Source: Sphingomonas sp. HMP9
GTDB taxonomy: Bacteria; Pseudomonadota; Alphaproteobacteria; Sphingomonadales; Sphingomonadaceae
NCBI RefSeq assembly: GCF_013374115.1
Contig: NZ_AP022673.1
Location: forward strand, 3,808,501 to 3,872,500
DNA: 64,000 nt
Direction: 5' to 3'
Positions 57,769 to 64,000 of the stretch are shown in pieces (the stretch's first letter is position 1; each line of letters opens with the position of its first letter). The notes beneath the pieces are model-generated. The model had not been told where the DNA came from. It did no database searches and saw only the letters and a list, made by a program, of their open reading frames with translations. Both the position numbers and the translations under genes were made by a program.

Positions 57769-59483
57769 CCGCATTGGTCGCCCGGCCTGTCTCGCAGCAA
57801 CGTAGCGCCAACCAGCGTCATGCACTGGTGGCGACCGCGCACACGCGCCTGATGATGCTGATGTTCCTGTTCGGCGCGGCGGTGCTGGTGGTGATCGGGC
57901 GGCTGGGGATGCTGGCGGTGCAGGCGTCGCTCGCCGATCCGCAGGCGCGCGCGGCGACGATCGCGGCGCGCGGCGACATCGTCGATCGCAACGGCGCGCC
58001 GCTGGCGCGCACGATCGATGCGTGGACGATCGCGGTCCACCCCAAGAAGCTGATCGGCGACCCGACCGAGGTGGCCAGCAAGCTGGCCGCGCTGATGCCC
58101 GAGGCGGGCGACCAGGCGCATTATTATGCGCTGCTGACGTCGGGCAAGAGCTTCATCTATCTCCAGCGGCGCGCCTCGCCCGCGCTCGTCGAGCAGGTCA
58201 ATGCGATCGGCGAACCCGCGATCGTGTTCGACCGCGACACGCAGCGCCTGTATCCGCAATCGACGATGGCGGCGCATGCGCTGGGCTTCCTGTCGACCGC
58301 GGGGCACGGGATGAGCGGGATGGAACGCGTGCTCGACGAGCGGCTGACCAACCCGGCGCTCAACGGTACGCCGGTCGCGCTGTCGCTCGACAACCGCGTC
58401 CAGGCGGCGATGGAGAGCGAACTCGGCCGGGCGATGACGACGTTTTCCGCGCGCGGTGCGGGCGGCATCGTCCTCGACGTGGCGACGGGCGAGGTGATCG
58501 CGATGGTCTCGCTGCCGACCTTCAACCCCAACCGGGTCGGCATGTCGGGCAGCGAACAGCTCCGCAACATCACGACGCAGAGCGTGTTCGAGCTTGGCTC
58601 GACGTTCAAGCCGATCACGATGGCGACCGCGATGGATACCGGCGTCGTCACGTCGTTCGCGCGGCGGTTCGATGCGACGCACCCGCTGCAGGTCGGCCGC
58701 TTCACGATCCATGACGAGCGCGGCGATCCCAAGCGCTGGCTCAACATGGCCGAGACGCTGATCTATTCGTCGAACATCGCCACCGCGCGCGTCGCCGACG
58801 AGGTCGGGCCGGCGCGGATGCAGACGATGTTCAAGAAGCTGGGCTTCGACACCAAGCCCGATATCGAACTGCGCGAGAAGGGCCGCCCGTTGTGGCCCAA
58901 ATACTGGGCACGCACGACGACGATGACGACCGCCTATGGCCACGGCATCGCGGTGACCCCGCTGCATCTGGCCAGCGCCTATGCCGCGCTGGTCAATGGC
59001 GGGATCTGGCGGCCGGCGACGTTGCTGAAGGTCGCACCGGGTCATGCGCCCGTTGGTCGCCGCGTGATCAGCGAGCAGACGAGCGCGCGGATGCGGCAGA
59101 TGCTGCGGCTGATCGTGCAGCGCGGCACCGGGCGCAAGGGCGATGCGCCGGGCTACCGCGTCGGCGGCAAGACCGGCACGGCCGAGGCGGCGGTGTCCGG
59201 TGGCTACGATCACTCGCGTAACGTGGCGACGTTTGCGGCCGCGTTCCCGATGGATGCGCCGCGTTATGTGGTCCTGGCGATGCTCGATTCGCCGCTGGGC
59301 ACGAAGGAAACCGCCGGGTGGAAGACGGCTGCGTGGAACACCGCGCCGGTCGTGGGCCGCACGATCTCGCGCGTCGGCGCGATCCTGGGCGTGGTGCCCG
59401 ATGCGCACCGCGACATCGACGTGTCTGACATCGTGCCGACTTTGTGGCAGGACCCGACCCGCACACAGCCGACCGGGCAATGA
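57765..59483 (+). CDS. ftsI: Peptidoglycan D,D-transpeptidase FtsI (PBP3)
   Basis: A 572-residue class B penicillin-binding protein: one membrane helix (residues ~28-50), the dimer/pedestal domain (RGDIVDRNGAPLART) and the transpeptidase domain with Ser279-Thr-Phe-Lys282 (ELGSTFKPI), SSN (IYSSNIATA) and KTG (GGKTGTAEAA). It cross-links septal peptidoglycan in division. GTG start overlaps the ftsL stop (GTGA). Confidence 0.95.
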   Translation: MTALVARPVSQQRSANQRHALVATAHTRLMMLMFLFGAAVLVVIGRLGMLAVQASLADPQARAATIAARGDIVDRNGAPLARTIDAWTIAVHPKKLIGDPTEVASKLAALMPEAGDQAHYYALLTSGKSFIYLQRRASPALVEQVNAIGEPAIVFDRDTQRLYPQSTMAAHALGFLSTAGHGMSGMERVLDERLTNPALNGTPVALSLDNRVQAAMESELGRAMTTFSARGAGGIVLDVATGEVIAMVSLPTFNPNRVGMSGSEQLRNITTQSVFELGSTFKPITMATAMDTGVVTSFARRFDATHPLQVGRFTIHDERGDPKRWLNMAETLIYSSNIATARVADEVGPARMQTMFKKLGFDTKPDIELREKGRPLWPKYWARTTTMTTAYGHGIAVTPLHLASAYAALVNGGIWRPATLLKVAPGHAPVGRRVISEQTSARMRQMLRLIVQRGTGRKGDAPGYRVGGKTGTAEAAVSGGYDHSRNVATFAAAFPMDAPRYVVLAMLDSPLGTKETAGWKTAAWNTAPVVGRTISRVGAILGVVPDAHRDIDVSDIVPTLWQDPTRTQPTGQ

Positions 59484-59493
59484 GGACTATTGC

Positions 59494-60909
59494 ATGAAAC
59501 TCGCAGCGCTGACCGACGGGACGGAAGAAGCGCAGGTGACGGGGTTCGCGATCGATCACCGCAAGGTCGCGCCGGGCACGGTATTCGGCGCGTTCGAAGG
59601 CGCGCGCGTCAACGGAGAGGACTATATCGCCGACGCGATCCGCTCGGGCGCGATTGCGGTCGTCGCGCGGCCGGGCCTGACGGTCGAGGGGGCCACCTAC
59701 ATCGCCGACGACAATCCCCGCGAGCGGTTCGCGCAACTGGCGGCCAAGTTCTTCGCGCCGTTTCCCGAGACGTCGGTCGCGATCACGGGCACGAACGGGA
59801 AGACGTCCTGCGTCGAGATGACTCGGCAGCTGTGGCGGATGGCGGGCTTTCATGCGGCGTCGATCGGCACGCTGGGGGTCACGACCGCCGACGAGCGGGT
59901 GACGACCGGCCTGACGACGCCCGACGTGGTGACGTTCCTGTCCAACGTTGCTGGGCTCGCGCGTGAAGGTGTCACGCACCTGGCCTTCGAGGCGTCGAGC
60001 CACGGGCTGACGCAATACCGCACCGAGGGACTGAAGGTCGCCGCCGCCGCGTTCACGAACCTCAGCCGCGATCATCTCGACTATCATGGCGACATGGCGG
60101 CATATTTCACCGCCAAGATCCGGTTGTTCTCCGAAGTGCTCTCGGCCGATGGCGCGGCAGTGGTCTGGGCGGACGATCCCCAGTCGGCGCGCGTGATCGA
60201 CCTGGCCCGCGAGCGCGGCAACCGGCTCGTGACGGTCGGCACGCAGGGCGTGACGCTGCGGCTGGTGGGACGCGATCCGACGCTGTTGGGGCAGCGGCTC
60301 ACGATCGAGGCTGACGGCCGGACCTACACCGTGACGCTGCCGTTGATCGGGGCGTATCAGGCGGCGAACGCGCTGGTCTCGGCCGGACTGGTGATCGCGA
60401 CCGGCAGCGATGTGGCGGCGACGATCGCCAACCTCGCGCGTCTGCAACCGGTGCGCGGACGGCTCGAACGCGCGGTGATCGCGAAGTCGGGCGCACCGGT
60501 GTACGTCGACTACGCGCATACCCCCGATGCGCTGGAGGCTGCGATCGCGGCGCTGAAGCCGCATGCAGGCGGCAAGTTGATCGTCGTGTTCGGGGCCGGC
60601 GGCGACCGCGACACTGGCAAGCGCGAGACGATGGGCCAGGTCGCGGTGCAGCATGCCGACCGCGTGATCGTCACCGACGACAACCCCCGGACCGAGGACG
60701 CCCGCGCGATCCGCTGCGACGTGCTCAAGGGCGCGCGCGGTGCCGAGGAGATCGGCGACCGGCGCGCCGCGATCGGTGCCGCGGTGCGCGAGGCGGGACC
60801 TGAGGACATCGTGCTGATCGCAGGCAAGGGTCATGAGCAGGGCCAGATCGTCGGCGACATGGTGCTGCCGTTCGACGACGTGACCGTCGCGCGGGAGTGT
60901 GCGGCGTGA
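59494..60909 (+). CDS. murE: UDP-MurNAc-tripeptide synthetase (meso-DAP adding)
   Basis: A 471-residue Mur ligase: ATP loop TGTNGKTSCVEM (residues 98-109), ASSHGLTQYR, DHLDYHGDM and the DNPR motif (DDNPRTEDAR), which marks meso-diaminopimelate as the added amino acid. ATG at 59494 follows GAGG at 59482. FtsI ends 10 bases earlier. Confidence 0.95.
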   Translation: MKLAALTDGTEEAQVTGFAIDHRKVAPGTVFGAFEGARVNGEDYIADAIRSGAIAVVARPGLTVEGATYIADDNPRERFAQLAAKFFAPFPETSVAITGTNGKTSCVEMTRQLWRMAGFHAASIGTLGVTTADERVTTGLTTPDVVTFLSNVAGLAREGVTHLAFEASSHGLTQYRTEGLKVAAAAFTNLSRDHLDYHGDMAAYFTAKIRLFSEVLSADGAAVVWADDPQSARVIDLARERGNRLVTVGTQGVTLRLVGRDPTLLGQRLTIEADGRTYTVTLPLIGAYQAANALVSAGLVIATGSDVAATIANLARLQPVRGRLERAVIAKSGAPVYVDYAHTPDALEAAIAALKPHAGGKLIVVFGAGGDRDTGKRETMGQVAVQHADRVIVTDDNPRTEDARAIRCDVLKGARGAEEIGDRRAAIGAAVREAGPEDIVLIAGKGHEQGQIVGDMVLPFDDVTVARECAA

Positions 60910-60963
60910 GGGGGGCTTTCTCTTCATTGCCGTTCCGTTCGTGGGATGAGACAGCAATTCTGC

Positions 60964-61068
60964 TCCCCTCCCATTTATGGGAGGGGTCGGGGAGGGCGCG
61001 ACGTACGTACTGGCGTCCGGCGTGTTTGGTCAGCCTCTCCCCCGACCCATCCCGCAAGCGGGAGGGGC
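60964..61068. repeat. Palindromic repeat inserted between murE and murF
   Basis: Arms begin TCCCCTCCCATTTATGGGAG and end AAGCGGGAGGGG; both carry their own hairpin. It resembles the outer arms at 26624-26767. It fills the 162-base gap in an otherwise overlapping operon and sits just 3 bases before the murF start, close to or covering its ribosome site (GGAGGGG). Confidence 0.82.
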
Positions 61069-61071
61069 GCA

Positions 61072-62451
61072 GTGAACCTTTGGAATTCGACCGAGATCGC
61101 GGCCGCCACTGGCGGCGTGGCGTCGGGGGACTTCTCCGTCACGGGAGTCGCGTTCGATTCGCGCGAGGTTGGCCCGGGCGATCTGTTCGTGGCGATGAAA
61201 GGCGAGGCCAGCGACGGCCATCTTTTCCTCGACCAGGCCTTCGCACAAGGCGCGGCAGGCGCGATAGTCTCCGAGCCATGCGACCACCCGCACGTGCTGG
61301 TCGCAGACAGCTTCGTCGCCCTCAACGCGCTCGGCGCCGCGAGCCGCGCGCGCTCGTCCGCCACGATCATCGGCGTCACCGGCTCCGTCGGCAAGACCAG
61401 CGCGAAGGAGGCGCTGTTCGCTTGCCTCGACCGCGCCGCGCCCGGCGAGGTGCACCGCTCGGTCAAGAGCTACAACAACCACACCGGCGTACCGCTGAGC
61501 CTCGCCCGCATGCCCCGCGAAGCGACGTTCGGCGTGTTCGAGATGGGGATGAACCATGCCGGCGAACTCGCCGACCTGACGCAACTCGTCCGCCCGCATA
61601 TCGCGATGATCACCGCGATCGCGCCCGCGCATACCGCGTTCTTCCCCGACGAGAGCGCGATCGCGGATGCGAAGGGCGAGATCTTCGCAGGGCTCGAACC
61701 GGGCGGCACCGCGATCGTCCCCTATGACAGCCCGCACCGCGACCGGCTGCTCGGGCACTCCGCACCGCATGCCGCGCATATCGTGACGTTCGGCAGCGAC
61801 AAGGGCGCCGACGTCCGCGCGATCGAGGCGATGCGGCTGCCGACCGGCGGGACGTTCGTTACCGCGCGGATGGGGCAGGGGGCCGAGCACGAACTGAGCT
61901 TCACGATCGCACAGCCCGGCGCGCACTGGGTGTCGAACGCGCTCGGCGTCCTGACCTGCGTGCAGGCGGCCGGGGGCGATCTCGGACTCGCCGGACTGGC
62001 ACTCGCCGAACTCGGTGGCTTGCAGGGGCGCGGCGCGCGATCGATGGTCGAGGTCGGCGACGGGCAGGCGCTGGTGATCGACGAGAGCTATAACGCCAAC
62101 CCCGCCTCGATGCGCGCGACGCTCAGCGTCCTTGGCCACGAGCCGGGGCGCCACATCGCGGTGCTCGGCGAGATGCGGGAGCTTGGCGACGCGTCGGACG
62201 AGTATCACGCCGGACTTGCCGAACCGATCCTCGCGGCGCGCGTCGAAATGGCGCTGCTGGTCGGTGAAGCGATGGCGCCGCTCGTGCAGGTGCTTGAGGG
62301 ACAAGTCGAAACCGTCCATGTGGGCGACGCTGCGGCCGCGCTCGCGTCGTTACGGACGATCCTGGCGCCGGGCGATGTCGTGCTCGTCAAGGGATCGAAC
62401 GGGGTGGGCCTCGCTCGCGTAGTGGCTGGCCTAAAAGGCGGGATTAACTGA
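61072..62451 (+). CDS. murF: UDP-MurNAc-tripeptide:D-Ala-D-Ala ligase
   Basis: A 459-residue Mur ligase: N-terminal VAFDSREVGPGDLFVAMKG, ATP loop TGSVGKTSAKEAL, SYNNHTGVPLSLARMP and DESYNANPASMRA. It adds D-Ala-D-Ala to the tripeptide precursor. The GTG at 61072 is chosen; the frame is open upstream through the palindromic repeat, but that part is not Mur-like. Its ribosome site GGAGGGG belongs to the repeat. mraY follows without a gap. Confidence 0.94.
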   Translation: MNLWNSTEIAAATGGVASGDFSVTGVAFDSREVGPGDLFVAMKGEASDGHLFLDQAFAQGAAGAIVSEPCDHPHVLVADSFVALNALGAASRARSSATIIGVTGSVGKTSAKEALFACLDRAAPGEVHRSVKSYNNHTGVPLSLARMPREATFGVFEMGMNHAGELADLTQLVRPHIAMITAIAPAHTAFFPDESAIADAKGEIFAGLEPGGTAIVPYDSPHRDRLLGHSAPHAAHIVTFGSDKGADVRAIEAMRLPTGGTFVTARMGQGAEHELSFTIAQPGAHWVSNALGVLTCVQAAGGDLGLAGLALAELGGLQGRGARSMVEVGDGQALVIDESYNANPASMRATLSVLGHEPGRHIAVLGEMRELGDASDEYHAGLAEPILAARVEMALLVGEAMAPLVQVLEGQVETVHVGDAAAALASLRTILAPGDVVLVKGSNGVGLARVVAGLKGGIN

Positions 62452-63522
62452 ATGTTGTACTGGCTCGCCGAGCATCTGGGGTTTCCCGGTCTGCTGAATC
62501 TCATCCGGTACCAGACGGTGCGGACCGGTGGTGCGGTCGCGACCGCGCTGATCATCGGCCTGATCATCGGACCCAAGTTCATCGGCTGGTTGCGCGTTCG
62601 GCAGGGCAAGGGCCAGCCGATCCGCGCCGATGGCCCGCAGACTCATCTCGCCAAGCGCGGCACGCCGACGATGGGCGGGCTGATGATCCTGACCTCGATG
62701 TGCGTCGCGATCTTCCTGTGGATGGATCTGAGCAATCCCTATGTCTGGGCGTGTCTGTTCGTGACGCTCGGCTTCGGGACGATCGGGTTCCTCGACGATT
62801 ACGACAAGGTGCGGAAGGCGAGCACCGCGGGGATCAGCGGGCGTACGCGGCTGCTGCTGGAATTCGCGATTGCCGGCATCGCGGCCACGATCATCATGTC
62901 GCAGAACGGGCCGCATCTGTATCTGCCGTTCACGTCGCGCATGTACCTTGATCTGGGCTGGTTCTTCCCCGTGTTCGCCGCGTTCACGATCGTGTCGTTC
63001 GGCAATGCGGTGAACCTGACCGACGGGCTCGATGGGCTGGCGACGATGCCGGTGATCATCGCCAGCGTGGCGTTCATGCTGATCGTGTACCTGGTAGGGA
63101 ACGTGAAGTTCGCCGATTATCTGGGCATCCCGCACGTCCCGCGAGCGGGCGAACTGGCGATCTTCTGCGGGGCGATCGTCGGGGCGGGGCTCGCGTTCCT
63201 GTGGTTCAATGCGCCGCCGGCGGCGGTGTTCATGGGCGATACCGGGAGCCTCGCTCTTGGCGGTGCGCTCGGGACGATCGCGGTCGTCGCGCATCACGAG
63301 ATCGTGCTGGGGATCATCGGCGGGCTGTTCGTGATCGAGGCGCTGTCGGTGATCATCCAGGTGTTCTTCTACAAGCGCACCGGCAAGCGCGTGTTTCGGA
63401 TGGCGCCGATCCACCATCATTTCGAACAGCTCGGCTGGGCCGAGGCGACCGTCGTGATCCGCTTCTGGATCATCGCGCTGGTGCTGGCGCTGGTCGGCCT
63501 TTCGACGTTGAAGCTGCGGTGA
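62452..63522 (+). CDS. mraY: Phospho-N-acetylmuramoyl-pentapeptide transferase
   Basis: A 356-residue polytopic enzyme (about 10 helices). The catalytic aspartates are in [12 protein letters not shown] and [13 protein letters not shown], with [13 protein letters not shown] and the cytoplasmic [13 protein letters not shown]. It makes lipid I from UDP-MurNAc-pentapeptide and undecaprenyl phosphate. Starts directly after murF; overlaps murD by 4 bases (GTGA). Confidence 0.97.
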   Translation: MLYWLAEHLGFPGLLNLIRYQTVRTGGAVATALIIGLIIGPKFIGWLRVRQGKGQPIRADGPQTHLAKRGTPTMGGLMILTSMCVAIFLWMDLSNPYVWACLFVTLGFGTIGFLDDYDKVRKASTAGISGRTRLLLEFAIAGIAATIIMSQNGPHLYLPFTSRMYLDLGWFFPVFAAFTIVSFGNAVNLTDGLDGLATMPVIIASVAFMLIVYLVGNVKFADYLGIPHVPRAGELAIFCGAIVGAGLAFLWFNAPPAAVFMGDTGSLALGGALGTIAVVAHHEIVLGIIGGLFVIEALSVIIQVFFYKRTGKRVFRMAPIHHHFEQLGWAEATVVIRFWIIALVLALVGLSTLKLR

Positions 63523-64000
63523 TCATCGCCAATGCCTGGCGCGGGAAACGCTTTGCGGTGCTGGGGCTTGCGCGGTCGGGTAGCGCGACGGTGCGTGCGA
63601 TGGTGGCTGGCGGGGCGAGCGTTGTTGCTTGGGATTCGGATGAGGCGAAGCGTGAGGTTTTTGCTCCCTCTCCCCTGCGGGGAGAGGGTTGGGGTGAGGG
63701 GCCGCCCAGCAGCGCTGCGCCCCTGGCGGCCCCTCACCCAACCCTCTCCCCGGAGGGGAGAGGGTTCGTGGATGTTGCGCCGCTGGAGGATCTTTCAGGG
63801 TTCGACGCTTTGGTCGTGTCGCCGGGGGTTCCGCTGAATACGCATCCGCTCGCCGCCGTTGCGCGCGGGGCTGGCACGGCCACCATCGGCGATATCGAGT
63901 TGTTCGCTCAAGCGCGCGGCGACCTGCCGCAGCACAAGGTCGTCGGCATTACCGGCACCAATGGCAAGTCCACCACCACCGCGCTTGTCCACCACATCCT
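63519..64000 (+). CDS. murD: UDP-MurNAc-L-alanine:D-glutamate ligase, 3' end missing, with repeat-coded insert
   Basis: The first ~160 residues of MurD, cut by the window end: [51 protein letters not shown] and the ATP loop [17 protein letters not shown] at 63519 overlaps the mraY stop. Between [10 protein letters not shown] and [12 protein letters not shown] the reading frame runs through a ~100-base palindromic repeat with no stop or frameshift, adding about 36 residues (such as [10 protein letters not shown] and [10 protein letters not shown]) in a loop of the N-terminal domain. Confidence 0.93.
   Translation, partial: MIIANAWRGKRFAVLGLARSGSATVRAMVAGGASVVAWDSDEAKREVFAPSPLRGEGWGEGPPSSAAPLAAPHPTLSPEGRGFVDVAPLEDLSGFDALVVSPGVPLNTHPLAAVARGAGTATIGDIELFAQARGDLPQHKVVGITGTNGKSTTTALVHHI
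63665..63764. repeat. Palindromic repeat inside the murD coding region
   Basis: Left part CCCTCTCCCCTGCGGGGAGA continuing to GGGTGAGGGGCCGCC, right part the near-complement ending CCCCGGAGGGGAGAGGG. The two arms are close to identical inverted copies of about 42 bases. It keeps the murD frame open. Confidence 0.88.

Noticed and set aside
57189-59480. 763-codon minus-strand frame opposite ftsL and ftsI
   Set aside because: Low-complexity Arg-rich antisense product; the sense genes are certain.
60946-61071. Extension of MurF by 42 residues through the palindromic repeat
   Set aside because: Not MurF-like, and overlaps nothing conserved; unlike murD there is no Mur sequence on the far side of the repeat.

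Overview
The window is a 64 kb stretch of high-GC chromosome from an alphaproteobacterium, most likely Sphingomonas or a close relative in Sphingomonadales. Support comes from the RpoB/RpoC sequence type, the meso-diaminopimelate type MurE, the NDUFA12 complex I subunit gene, a y4iL-like catalase-family gene behind an EcfG-type (GGAAC-N16-GGTT) promoter, an RcnB-family periplasmic protein, and many short palindromic repeats between genes. No phage, plasmid, IS, CRISPR, tRNA or rRNA gene was seen. It looks like core chromosome in which the repeats are the main mobile-looking component.

Layout. 1-4186: 3-methylcrotonyl-CoA carboxylase genes (leucine breakdown; beta subunit cut by the window edge) and a MaoC-type hydratase. 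4180-9769: a sugar/sugar-acid cluster with an IlvD/Edd dehydratase of the xylonate/arabonate type, a secreted aldose 1-epimerase, a FucP-type MFS transporter and an AraD1-type FAH-fold enzyme. Two matching GntR/FadR-type operators mark its promoters. 9772-12812: a PhoQ/QseC-like kinase, its response regulator, and a divergent OB-fold protein, recalling ygiW-qseBC. 12876-15361: a PepSY iron-related membrane protein with a small partner and an SDR. 15421-19778: an OFA transporter with an FAH-family hydrolase, and the EcfG-linked catalase-like/metallophosphoesterase pair. 19926-22088: a TonB-like protein and a GT1 glycosyltransferase.

22324-31158: rpoC and rpoB on the minus strand, without rplJ/rplL in front. 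A strong promoter and a terminator-like hairpin upstream of rpoB predict a short leader or small RNA. 31309-37267: hemerythrin-like protein, VanY-type peptidase, RluA-type pseudouridine synthase, ArfB, free-methionine sulfoxide reductase, RcnB-like protein and a polytopic membrane protein. 37710-41205: pyruvate dehydrogenase E3 and E2 with a thioesterase and a small membrane protein between them. 41328-48273: stress protein, PAS-HTH regulator, M28 peptidase, GGDEF-EAL protein and fatty acyl-AMP ligase. 48370-55163: recX, double cold-shock protein, DUF192, NDUFA12, DUF2155, aat, a ParA-like ATPase, an MliC-like lipoprotein, a 56-residue small ORF, cysK and a small membrane protein.

55620-64000: the division and cell wall (dcw) cluster mraZ-rsmH-ftsL-ftsI-murE-murF-mraY-murD, almost every junction overlapping by a few bases, with murD running off the end.

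The most unusual signals are in the repeats. One palindromic repeat lies in frame inside murD, others split rpoB from rpoC, murE from murF, and a response regulator from its kinase. One repeat family shows compensatory changes in its small hairpins. The central part of the methylcrotonyl-CoA carboxylase alpha gene has codon usage quite unlike its two ends.
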